Assembly: GCF_004764705.1 (NCBI RefSeq)
Contig: NZ_SHLX01000008.1
Coordinates: 62,001-126,000, forward strand
DNA from: Paenibacillus cymbidii
GTDB lineage: Bacteria > Bacillota > Bacilli > Paenibacillales > NBRC-103111
Direction of reading: 5' to 3'
Length of the DNA: 64,000 bases
Below, in pieces: positions 24,620 through 31,871 of the stretch. The stretch's first letter is position 1. The number at the start of each line of letters is the position of its first letter. The notes beneath the pieces are model-generated. The model saw only the letters and a list, made by a program, of their open reading frames with translations, had not been told where the DNA came from and searched no databases. A program made the position numbers and the translations under genes.

Positions 24620-24859
24620 TTATTCGCCGGCTGTCCCGGAAGTACGGGCGTCGCTCCAAGCCGTTTGTCGAAACGGTTCGCCTTCCAGCGGATCAATCCG
24701 AGTCACCACGTGACGGACGGACGGAATCGTCAGGAGCGCCTGCGCGATCAGCAGCGCCAGAAGCAGCGCAACAAGCGCCACACGGAGATAACGTTCGATT
24801 CTGGCGGAAAAGAGCGAGAACTGTTTGTCGTATGTAGGGGAATAACGTTTGCCGTTCAT
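24620..24859 (-). CDS. DUF5359-like small membrane protein (YpfB position)
   Basis: A 79-residue protein with one hydrophobic segment (about 26-45) after a basic N-terminus, and a soluble C-terminal half starting SVRHVVTRIDPLEG. Its place between the MotI-like gene and cmk is that of B. subtilis ypfB. ATG 24859 has a moderate GGGTGAT site. Function unknown. Confidence 0.65.
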   Translation of the reverse strand: MNGKRYSPTYDKQFSLFSARIERYLRVALVALLLALLIAQALLTIPSVRHVVTRIDPLEGEPFRQTAWSDARTSGTAGE

Positions 24860-24934
24860 CCTTCGATCACCCGGTCCCTCAAATGGCATTAATCTCAGGA
24901 TGCCCATAAAGGAGGCCGTTCAAAAGGATGACGA

Positions 24935-25588
24935 TTATTTCTTGCGGAAATCGAGCTGGCGTTCGAAGCAGTAGCGAATGATCTTCTGCCGGTCGCGGTC
25001 GTTGATGTCGACGAACCGCATCATCACGAGCTGCTTGCCGTTCTCCAAATGCTTGACGCGCACCATTTCGCCTTTGAACGGCACGTGGTCGACGCGGCCG
25101 TTCTTGTAATGAACGAGCAGCCAGCATCCGGCCTGGTTGCCCATTTGCAGCGGAATGAACTTGTCGCAAAGAAAGGAAATGCCGCCGCCGCCGACATCGT
25201 CGGTCACGCCGATGAATTGAATCTGCTCGGTCAGCCGGACGGCGATTTCGAGCTCGGCTGGAACGCGCAGGAAGCTGCGCCGCTGCACCTTTGTAATCGA
25301 TTCCAATTCCGGCATCTTGATGACGATGAGCCGGATGACATCTTCCTTGAACCCGAGCACGGAAGTTTGAAAATAATTCTTTACGCCGCCTTCCGTGATG
25401 AAATAGGCGGAAATTTCGTCACCGACATATAAACGCTTCAGCCGTCCCGTCTTCTGGCTGATCGGAACTTCCATCGTCAAATATTGCTCGTGAACGTCGG
25501 CGATTCGCGATTTCAGCTCCTCTTTGGCTTCTTCCTCGTCGATGGAATTGACTTGCAGGTACAGGATCTGATTGACCTTAGGAAGCAA
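24935..25588 (-). CDS. PilZ-domain c-di-GMP receptor, MotI/YpfA-like flagellar brake
   Basis: A 217-residue protein with an N-terminal YcgR-like domain (1-95) and a C-terminal PilZ domain. The RxxxR c-di-GMP motif is QRRSFLR (102-108); the second motif reads DVGGGG (131-136), with Gly where the usual D/N-x-S-x-x-G has Ser. B. subtilis MotI (YpfA), in the same position before ypfB-cmk, binds c-di-GMP and disengages the flagellar motor. TTG 25588 is taken as start: GAGAGGTG lies six bases upstream, whereas the ATG at 25615 lies only six bases from a TATAAT box. Confidence 0.85.
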   Translation of the reverse strand: MLPKVNQILYLQVNSIDEEEAKEELKSRIADVHEQYLTMEVPISQKTGRLKRLYVGDEISAYFITEGGVKNYFQTSVLGFKEDVIRLIVIKMPELESITKVQRRSFLRVPAELEIAVRLTEQIQFIGVTDDVGGGGISFLCDKFIPLQMGNQAGCWLLVHYKNGRVDHVPFKGEMVRVKHLENGKQLVMMRFVDINDRDRQKIIRYCFERQLDFRKK

Positions 25589-25621
25589 TCGCGTCACCTC
25601 TCGCGTTTTGGACATAAATCG

Positions 25622-25630
25622 ATTATAACA
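25622..25630 (-). promoter_or_regulatory. Extended -10 promoter for motI-like gene
   Basis: TGTTATAAT on the minus strand, directly after the second of two tandem terminators. Its closeness to the ATG at 25615 argues for the TTG start at 25588. Confidence 0.5.
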
Positions 25631-25651
25631 CGCTGCGGCGAATTGAACAGT

Positions 25652-25678
25652 AAAAAAAGAGGAGTTTGTCGACTCCTC
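25652..25678 (-). terminator. Second terminator after ypeB
   Basis: A GAGGAGT / ACTCCTC stem with a six-base loop and seven T on the minus strand. Confidence 0.8.
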
Positions 25679-25682
25679 CCCG

Positions 25683-25707
25683 AAAAAACGTCCCGGTTTC
25701 TTGGGAC
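25683..25707 (-). terminator. First terminator after ypeB
   Basis: A GTCCC / GGGAC stem followed by GTTTTTT, seven bases past the ypeB stop. The stem is short, and the stronger hairpin at 25652-25678 backs it up. Confidence 0.6.
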
Positions 25708-25714
25708 TATCATC

Positions 25715-27061
25715 CTATACGGTTTCGATCTTTTCTTCCAGCCCGGTATTCGCATTCAGAAAAATCCGATAGTTGGCGTTGTTCATTTTCCCCGTAAACT
25801 GGTAGCAGAGCACCTCTTCGTCGAGATCGTTTTTAATGATCGCCATCTCGCTGCCGCTCACCTGGAACCCCGGATTCAGCTCCTTCTTCGCCTGTTCCAG
25901 CGTCAAGGTCGGAGCCGGCCAGGTGCGTTCCTTATGCTCGAACAAATAGTCCGTCGCCTGCAGACCGATAATATCGCCGTTGTCCAGCGCCACTTTGACG
26001 ACCACTTTCTCCGGGTAAATGATCGTGTCCTTCGACTTGCCGGCAAACGTCAGGCTGGCGACATTCTGGTATTCGTCGGCACTGACGAGCGTCATCGACG
26101 CGTAACCGTGCTTGTCCAGAAACTCCGCCGCCGCATCGCGCGCCGCGCGCGTATCGACCGTCTTGCCGCCCACCTGGCGAAGTGACATGAAAAAGACGAG
26201 TTGACCGCCTTTTTTGGCATAATCGAGCTGGACGTCCGTATTCGCCGCTTTGCCGGATACGCTGTACGTATTGTATTCGGTGCCGCCGCCGTTCTCGACA
26301 ACCGCAAGTCCGGACGGGTCCGCCAGATCGAGAAATTTGGCCGCCTTCGTCTTGGCGTCATCCGCGGAAATGTCGGCGCCGCCAAGCGTCTGTAAGCTTC
26401 GCTTCTGCATGACGTTCATCATCGTCGGTCCGTAATTGAGCTCCGGAAACTGCCCGACGCTTTTGTCCATGGTCCGGAAGCCGTCGATGATGACGTTGTC
26501 CTGGTTCTCCTTCTGCGAGGCGAGCGCCACTTCGACGTCCATCCAGCGCAAATTGTTTGCCATCACCTTCGCCTGAACGCCCCGCAGCTCTTTCGTGATG
26601 TCGGACGAACGCTCGTACAACGTCTGCAGCGCCTTCATTTCCTCGTCCGACAGCGGGTTTTTGGTCAAATCGCGAACGGATGTACGGTACGTAAATTTAT
26701 TGATCTGATCGAGAAACGCTTCGGTTTTGGTAAAAGGAAGCAGCGTCAGCGGCAGCGCGCTGATTTCGTTCTGCGCCTGGCTCGTCAGCCGCCATACGTT
26801 GACCAGCCCTTTGCGATGGTAATCGCCCGCATCGCCGCCCGCCGCCAGCGTATTGCCGAGTTCGGTATGCAGCTTGTCCATATGGTAGGACAAATCGTGG
26901 AAGTTGCGCTGGTATTGATTTTCCGCCTTGATGAGAATCGCATTTTTCTCCTGGTTCTCCTGGTAGCCCCAGACGCCGGCCCCGATCAGCGCAACAAGCG
27001 TCAACGGGAACAGGATGGCGCTCAATCTGGTGTACATGGGTAAGTCGCTCCTTTTGCGCAT
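25715..27061 (-). CDS. ypeB: Germination protein YpeB
   Basis: Spore protein that stabilises and restrains the cortex-lytic enzyme SleB until germination. The 448-residue protein has an N-terminal membrane anchor (about 10-32), a long helical region and C-terminal PepSY-like repeats (for example TLEQAKKELNPGFQVSGSEM). The start at 27061 precedes the anchor; a second Met at residue 9 is possible. In most Bacillus genomes sleB lies directly upstream; here the upstream neighbour is a small zinc-ribbon gene and then prsW, and no sleB is in the window. Confidence 0.94.
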   Translation of the reverse strand: MRKRSDLPMYTRLSAILFPLTLVALIGAGVWGYQENQEKNAILIKAENQYQRNFHDLSYHMDKLHTELGNTLAAGGDAGDYHRKGLVNVWRLTSQAQNEISALPLTLLPFTKTEAFLDQINKFTYRTSVRDLTKNPLSDEEMKALQTLYERSSDITKELRGVQAKVMANNLRWMDVEVALASQKENQDNVIIDGFRTMDKSVGQFPELNYGPTMMNVMQKRSLQTLGGADISADDAKTKAAKFLDLADPSGLAVVENGGGTEYNTYSVSGKAANTDVQLDYAKKGGQLVFFMSLRQVGGKTVDTRAARDAAAEFLDKHGYASMTLVSADEYQNVASLTFAGKSKDTIIYPEKVVVKVALDNGDIIGLQATDYLFEHKERTWPAPTLTLEQAKKELNPGFQVSGSEMAIIKNDLDEEVLCYQFTGKMNNANYRIFLNANTGLEEKIETV

Positions 27062-27129
27062 AGCCTGTATTGCCCATAGCTTTCGCCAGCGGCAACCTCT
27101 TTATGCAGCAACCGGGAGGGCCGTTGCAA

Positions 27130-27160
27130 CAACAAATAACCCCGCTTCGGCGGGGTTATT
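27130..27160 (-). terminator. Terminator between the zinc-ribbon gene and ypeB
   Basis: A perfect 11-bp stem (AATAACCCCGC / GCGGGGTTATT) with a four-base loop, followed by TGTTGTTG on the minus strand. The T-run is imperfect, but the hairpin is strong and well placed 20 nt after the small gene. Confidence 0.6.
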
Positions 27161-27180
27161 GCGTTGCAGCCTATTTCTCT

Positions 27181-27339
27181 TTACTGTTCCTCGATTTCAA
27201 AATCATGCTGGTTGCTGCATATGCATTGGCGAAACCCGGTTTCGATTTTTCCTTTTTCCTTGCGGCCTTTCAGGATAAACCGTTCCCCGCATTGTTTGCA
27301 CCGGATTATCACTTTGACCCCCGTTCCCGTTCCCGTCAT
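27181..27339 (-). CDS. 52-residue zinc-ribbon-like protein
   Basis: A short frame, ATG 27339 to TAA 27181, preceded by the strong site GGGAGGGCAGGT. The protein begins MTGTGTGVKVIIRCKQCGER and has C14-x2-C17 and C39-x-C41, a spacing suited to a small zinc ribbon, with KGRKEKGK between them and the acidic tail DFEIEEQ. It lies 18 bases after prsW and before a terminator, so it is likely cotranscribed with prsW. Function unknown; similar small Cys-pair proteins occur in sporeformers, but I cannot name a family. Confidence 0.75.
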   Translation of the reverse strand: MTGTGTGVKVIIRCKQCGERFILKGRKEKGKIETGFRQCICSNQHDFEIEEQ

Positions 27340-27357
27340 ACCTGCCCTCCCTTGCGA

Positions 27358-28056
27358 TCAAATGTTGATTTCTTCTTCCCGCCTGACGACCCGAAGCGGC
27401 GATCTTGCGTTCGCGCGCTTGACTTTCAACATGCTGCGAATCCACAAATAGGCCATGAGCGGCGTAATCAGCCACACCCAATATTGTTTCTTCATCAATA
27501 AAATGTAATCGAACAGGCCGTGGTATATAATCGGAAAAACAAGCGAGTAAACGAGGTAGCGCTTCTCGCGCAAACGGTTGAATTTGGCTTTGCCCAAATG
27601 GTAACCCATCATGACGCCGAACAACGCATGGCCGGAAACCGGCAGCAGCGCCCGGTACAACAAATTAGAAAAGCTCGGGAAGCCGACGATCGCATACAGC
27701 ACGTTCTCCATCGTTGCAAAGCCGAGCGCCGCGGCCACCGCGTACACGATGCCGTCATACGGCTCGTCGAATACCGTATGCTTGTATATGAAGAAATAAA
27801 TGATGAACCATTTCAGAAACTCTTCGATTACCGCAGAGATGACGAACGAAAACAGCAGCGGATGTTCGCCCTCGCCGCCGATGCCCAGCACCAGCGAACG
27901 TTGCAATACCATGGTCGGGAATACGAGCAGCGCTCCGAATACGAACAGCTTCGCCACCATCGAAATCGGCTCCGGTTCGTAGCGGTCTTTCAAGTAAAAA
28001 TACGACAGCAGCGCGATTCCCGGCGCTATGGCCGCAATCAGGATCGACAGCATCAT
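27358..28056 (-). CDS. prsW: PrsW-family intramembrane protease
   Basis: B. subtilis PrsW makes the first cut in the anti-sigma factor RsiW, releasing SigW under envelope stress. The 232-residue protein has seven or so membrane helices with the catalytic EEFLK (78-82) and later conserved histidines in VSGHALFGVMMGY and YHGLFDYILL. GGGAGG lies eight bases before ATG 28056. It sits between gdh and ypeB, close to the position seen in B. subtilis (prsW near ypeB/sleB). The substrate anti-sigma gene is not in the window. Confidence 0.92.
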   Translation of the reverse strand: MMLSILIAAIAPGIALLSYFYLKDRYEPEPISMVAKLFVFGALLVFPTMVLQRSLVLGIGGEGEHPLLFSFVISAVIEEFLKWFIIYFFIYKHTVFDEPYDGIVYAVAAALGFATMENVLYAIVGFPSFSNLLYRALLPVSGHALFGVMMGYHLGKAKFNRLREKRYLVYSLVFPIIYHGLFDYILLMKKQYWVWLITPLMAYLWIRSMLKVKRANARSPLRVVRREEEINI

Positions 28057-28110
28057 GCGGGGCGTCCCTCCCTTCCGCTTGTTTCACGCCAGTCTGCCAC
28101 TGTGTGTCGC

Positions 28111-29361
28111 CTACACCCATCCGCGATACCTCGAGGCTTCGGCCACTTTGCGAACGCCGGCCATATAAGCCGCCAAGCGCATATTGACTTGCCGGGTCTT
28201 ATGAATATTATAGACATTTTCAAAGGCGTTTTCCATGACTTCTTGCAGTTTGGCAGCGACTTCTTGTTCCGTCCAGTAATAGCCTTGGTTATTCTGCACC
28301 CATTCAAAATAAGAAACGACTACCCCGCCCGCGCTGGCCAGCACATCGGGCACCAGCAGCACATCCCGCTCCGTCAAAATGTTCGTCGCCTCGAGCGTCG
28401 TGGGGCCGTTGGCCGCTTCGACTACGATGCCGGCCTGGATGTGCGCCGCGTTGTCGATCGTAATCTGGTTCTCGATGGCGGCGGGAACAAGAATATCGCA
28501 AGGCTTGACCAACAACTCGGCGTTCGTAATCGTCGATTTGAACAGCTTGGTCACCGTTCCGAACGAGTCCCGCCGGTCCAGCAATTCCTCGATATCGAGC
28601 CCTTGCTCGTCGTATAAAGCGCCGTAAGCATCGGAAATACCGACCACGACAGCCCCCGCTTCGTGCATAAACTTGGCCAGGAAGCTTCCGGCGTTGCCGA
28701 AGCCTTGAACGATCACTTTGGCGCCGGCGACTTCCTTGCCCCGTTTCTTCAGCGCCTGGTCGATCATGATCGTGACGCCTTTGGCCGTCGCCGTCTCGCG
28801 GCCGTGCGAGCCGCCCAGCACGAGCGGTTTGCCCGTGATGAAGCCCGGCGCGTCGAATTCGCGGATGCGGCTGTATTCGTCCATCATCCACGCCATAATT
28901 TGCGCGTTCGTCATGACATCCGGCGCCGGAATGTCCTTGCTTGGGCCGACCATCTGGCTGATGGCCCGCACATAGCCGCGGCTGAGCCGCTCCAGTTCGC
29001 GGAACGACATTTGCCGCGGATCGCAGATGATGCCGCCTTTGCCTCCGCCGTATGGCAGATTGACAATGCCGCACTTCAGGCTCATCCAGATCGACAGCGC
29101 CTTCACTTCGTCTTCGGTAACGTCCGGGTGGAAGCGCACGCCGCCCTTCGTCGGTCCGACGGCATCGTTATGCTGGGCTCGGTAGCCGGTAAACATGCGC
29201 ATCGTTCCGTCGTCCATCCGCACCGGAATGCGAACGGTCAGCAGTCGCAGCGGCTCCTTGAGCAGTTCGTACATGTCGTCTCCGAAGCCGAGCTTGCCGA
29301 GCGCTTCCTTAATGACGATTTGTGTCGCATGCAGCACGTTGCGGTTTTCCGTTTGGGTCAT
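28111..29361 (-). CDS. gudB: NAD-type glutamate dehydrogenase
   Basis: Oxidatively deaminates glutamate to 2-oxoglutarate and ammonia. The 416-residue hexameric-type enzyme contains LPYGGGKGG (102-110) with the catalytic lysine K108, the GPTKGGVRFHP substrate loop and the Rossmann IVQGFGNAGS. It aligns in length with B. subtilis GudB/RocG and lacks the GudB inactivating duplication. In B. subtilis gudB is adjacent to ypdA and near prsW, which favours gudB over rocG; the distinction is inference. Confidence 0.93.
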   Translation of the reverse strand: MTQTENRNVLHATQIVIKEALGKLGFGDDMYELLKEPLRLLTVRIPVRMDDGTMRMFTGYRAQHNDAVGPTKGGVRFHPDVTEDEVKALSIWMSLKCGIVNLPYGGGKGGIICDPRQMSFRELERLSRGYVRAISQMVGPSKDIPAPDVMTNAQIMAWMMDEYSRIREFDAPGFITGKPLVLGGSHGRETATAKGVTIMIDQALKKRGKEVAGAKVIVQGFGNAGSFLAKFMHEAGAVVVGISDAYGALYDEQGLDIEELLDRRDSFGTVTKLFKSTITNAELLVKPCDILVPAAIENQITIDNAAHIQAGIVVEAANGPTTLEATNILTERDVLLVPDVLASAGGVVVSYFEWVQNNQGYYWTEQEVAAKLQEVMENAFENVYNIHKTRQVNMRLAAYMAGVRKVAEASRYRGWV

Positions 29362-29472
29362 CGCGCCATCGCTCCGTTTCTTTCCCTGACCTCGCAGGTC
29401 GGTTTGGTCAATTATCGCTTATCGTTTGCCGGGCTGCTGCTTCCTATGTATGGAATCCCCTTGGCCGCTCAT

Positions 29473-29515
29473 GAAAAAAGCACCTCAAAAACGAAACCGT
29501 TTTTGAAGATGCTTT
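29473..29515 (-). terminator. Terminator after mecA
   Basis: A long stem (AGCATCTTCAAAAACG against CGTTTTTGAGGTGCT) followed by TTTTTTC on the minus strand, about 20 nt past the mecA stop. Confidence 0.85.
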
Positions 29516-29535
29516 CCTGGAATCGTTCGGGGAGA

Positions 29536-30144
29536 TCAACGGAAATGGGCGCAAAGCACTTGTACGGCGTTTGCTGCGATTACCACTTTGCCGTATTCTT
29601 CCAGAACTGCTCTTGTCACCGAAGTGGCTTCGCCAAACTCGGACAGTACGGCAATCAGCGCGTCGTAGCGTCCTTCCCGTTCCTCGGACTCCTCTTGACT
29701 GATTTGCAAAATATAGCAGCCTTTATATGCGAACAACGTTCCTCCATCGTCTACCAACGGAAGAATGACATTGGCCATGCGCACCAGATCTTCGAAGTCG
29801 CGGAACGCGTAAGAAATGAGTTCGCTTTGCTCCAGCGTCACTTCCATTTCGTAAACGTCTTCGTCTTCCTCTTGCTCCGCTTCGTTGTCGCGGGGGCCGT
29901 CCATCTTGCCGCGAGTGACGATTACGACCATGCCTTGCGCAGGCAAGCCGAACACTTCCACCGCAAGCGGTCCTGTCGCGTCGAACCCGAGCTCCGAGTA
30001 AGCCTGTTCCATCATTTCGCTAAACAGCTCATGCACCTTCGGAATCTCCCGCCACAAGTCGTCTTTGTGAATGCCGCGTTCGGACAAATCGTCGAACGTG
30101 AGGAAAATCCTGATTTTGTCCGAGGTCAAACGTTCAATTTTCAT
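29536..30144 (-). CDS. mecA: MecA-family ClpC adaptor protein
   Basis: Adaptor that delivers substrates such as ComK to the ClpCP protease. The 202-residue protein has the N-terminal substrate-binding part (MKIERLTSDKIRIFLTFDDL), an acidic linker rich in Glu/Asp (about 92-103) and a C-terminal ClpC-binding part ending VLCAHFR. A strong AAGGAGG lies seven bases before ATG 30144. The gene has its own promoter (30319-30348), a long leader and a terminator. The paralogue YpbH is an alternative label. Confidence 0.93.
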   Translation of the reverse strand: MKIERLTSDKIRIFLTFDDLSERGIHKDDLWREIPKVHELFSEMMEQAYSELGFDATGPLAVEVFGLPAQGMVVIVTRGKMDGPRDNEAEQEEDEDVYEMEVTLEQSELISYAFRDFEDLVRMANVILPLVDDGGTLFAYKGCYILQISQEESEEREGRYDALIAVLSEFGEATSVTRAVLEEYGKVVIAANAVQVLCAHFR

Positions 30145-30318
30145 AGGGGATCCTCCTTGCACGAACAGTTTCTCGCTGCGTCATTTCACATTAATAAAAT
30201 ATGTTTGCTGCCTCAAATGTTTCTTCCGAACGCGGAAAATAATGAGAATACCTCAATAAAGGCACCTCATGGACGAGCGACCGCGCAAGCTGATGCGGCA
30301 AAGAAACTACTTGCTAGT

Positions 30319-30348
30319 ATTATAGCATGTAATTTCGGTATATGCGAA
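30319..30348 (-). promoter_or_regulatory. Putative promoter for mecA
   Basis: TTCGCA (30348-30343) and TATAAT (30324-30319), 18 bp apart, with the extended motif TGCTATAAT. The transcript would carry a leader of about 170 nt containing nothing recognisable. Confidence 0.55.
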
Positions 30349-30361
30349 AGTAACGAACATG

Positions 30362-30386
30362 GAAAACGCCCCACTGCCGTGGGGCG
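30362..30386 (-). terminator. Terminator after the 30419-30745 gene
   Basis: CGCCCCAC / GTGGGGCG, a perfect 8-bp stem with a four-base loop, followed by TTTTCC on the minus strand. Confidence 0.7.
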
Positions 30387-30418
30387 CTTTGCAGCGAAGC
30401 GGATGCGGGATCGAGACG

Positions 30419-30745
30419 CTATTGCTTGATGGGCGACACTTCGGCGCCTTCCGCCAGAATATCGTCGATTTGCTGCTGGAGCTGTGGATCGCGGCTGGCG
30501 AATTTGTGCACTTCCTTTTCAAGCGACGCGGAATTCGCCTCCGTTTCGCTCAATGGAGCGCGCGGCTGCTGCTCCGCCGGCTTCGAATCCCCGCGATAAT
30601 GCGCCATCTTATCGGTTGCGATGCTGCCGAGCGTATCGGCCAAACTGGAAAATCCGGCAAAACGAAGCGACCTGCCGCTTCGATTCCACATCACGACTGC
30701 CGCGGCGCCCAATACGCCGCCAACTAAAAACGCACCTAGTTTCAT
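30419..30745 (-). CDS. Small membrane-anchored protein, unknown function
   Basis: A 108-residue protein starting MKLGAFLVGGVLGAAAVVMW, one N-terminal membrane segment, then a hydrophilic region with a predicted helix around EKEVHKFASRDPQLQQQIDD. ATG 30745 is favoured over 30748 because AGGAGG lies seven bases away. It has its own terminator. It is divergent from the polysaccharide deacetylase gene. No motif is recognised; the general layout resembles YtxH-type small membrane proteins. Confidence 0.65.
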   Translation of the reverse strand: MKLGAFLVGGVLGAAAVVMWNRSGRSLRFAGFSSLADTLGSIATDKMAHYRGDSKPAEQQPRAPLSETEANSASLEKEVHKFASRDPQLQQQIDDILAEGAEVSPIKQ

Positions 30746-30858
30746 CATGGCTCCTCCTGACGTTGTGATGCATCTAGCACGTATTGTTAGCCAACGGCAG
30801 CTCCTTGATGCCAGCGAAAAATAGGAAATTCGAACCCCGCAAGCAATTCGGCATTTCA

Positions 30859-30867
30859 TGGTACAAT
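30859..30867 (+). promoter_or_regulatory. Possible extended -10 for the deacetylase gene
   Basis: TGGTACAAT lies 37 nt before the ATG at 30904; there is no convincing -35 box, so it would act as an extended -10 promoter. Confidence 0.35.
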
Positions 30868-30903
30868 AGGGAAACCGACAAAACAAGACAAGGGGAACCA
30901 TCC

Positions 30904-31785
30904 ATGAACAGCACGTTCGTTTCCTTGACCAAACAAGGCGCGGCTCTCTTGACCGTTGCGACGCTGTTGGCCGCCTGCGGCAGCACGCCCGCCGGAAGCG
31001 GCGGCGCCTCGTCCGCGCCGGCTTCCGCAGCCGTTTCCGCGTCGCTCGCGCCGTCCGCTTCCGCCACTCCCACTCCTGCGGGGTCGCCGTCCGCCGCTGT
31101 TTCGATCGCTCCGGGTGCAAGCGCCGCGACACCGACGCCATCTCCATCGCCTGCGGCCAAGTTATACCGACTGAACAAAAACTACGATGTGGTGCCAATC
31201 GGCCCAAACGGCAACAAAAAAGTCGTGCTGCTCACGTTTGACGACGGCCCGAAGGACAAAACGATGGTCGACTCGCTGCTCGGCACGCTGGGCAAACACA
31301 AAGCCAAAGCGATTTTTTTCGTGCTTGGTTCAAAGGTCAAACAAAATCCGGACCTGCTGAAACAAATTTACGCCAGCGGGCATACGATCGGCAATCATAC
31401 CTGGTCGCACAGCCAACTTAATAAATTAAGCGACGCCCAAGGCGATGAAGAATTCGACAGCACTCAGCGCATCATCCGCGAGACGATCGGCATCACGCCG
31501 GTATTTTTCCGTCCGCCGAACGGCATTTCCACCGACCATCTGAACGAACGTTATCCGAAGGAGCACGTGCTGCGGATGAACTGGTCCAACGGCTCGCTCG
31601 ACTGGGCAGACAACCAGCACAAGCCGGCGGGAGTGATCCAGTCGGTGCTTGACCAGCTTCATTCGGGAAGCAACATTCTCATGCACGAGCTCGCCTGGAC
31701 AACGGAAGCGCTGGACGAGCTGTTGACGAAGCTGGAGGCGCTCGGTTATGGCTACGTCGATCCGGCGACTATCGAAACGCCGTAA
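30904..31785 (+). CDS. Polysaccharide deacetylase lipoprotein (NodB domain)
   Basis: A 293-residue exported lipoprotein that should remove N-acetyl groups from a cell-wall or surface glycan. The signal peptide ends LLAAC with the lipobox cysteine at C25; residues 26-84 are a low-complexity Ala/Ser/Pro/Thr linker; the NodB domain follows with TFDDGP (111-116), metal-binding H165 and H169 in NHTWSH, RPP and ILMHE. ATG 30904 has AAGGGG upstream. It is one of the few plus-strand genes here and is monocistronic. Peptidoglycan or poly-GlcNAc are the likely substrates but cannot be separated. Confidence 0.9.
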   Translation: MNSTFVSLTKQGAALLTVATLLAACGSTPAGSGGASSAPASAAVSASLAPSASATPTPAGSPSAAVSIAPGASAATPTPSPSPAAKLYRLNKNYDVVPIGPNGNKKVVLLTFDDGPKDKTMVDSLLGTLGKHKAKAIFFVLGSKVKQNPDLLKQIYASGHTIGNHTWSHSQLNKLSDAQGDEEFDSTQRIIRETIGITPVFFRPPNGISTDHLNERYPKEHVLRMNWSNGSLDWADNQHKPAGVIQSVLDQLHSGSNILMHELAWTTEALDELLTKLEALGYGYVDPATIETP

Positions 31786-31802
31786 TACCGCCGTTCGCAA
31801 AC

Positions 31803-31840
31803 GAAGAGCCGCCGGCCCGATAGGGGCCAGCGGCTCTTTC
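31803..31840 (+). terminator. Terminator between convergent genes
   Basis: The AGAGCCGC / GCGGCTCT stem with a GGCC-paired interior is followed by TTCC on the plus strand. It may serve both the deacetylase gene and the convergent oxidoreductase operon, though T-runs are short on both sides. Confidence 0.5.
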
Positions 31841-31871
31841 CATTCATGCGGCGCAACGCAGCGCCGGCTTC

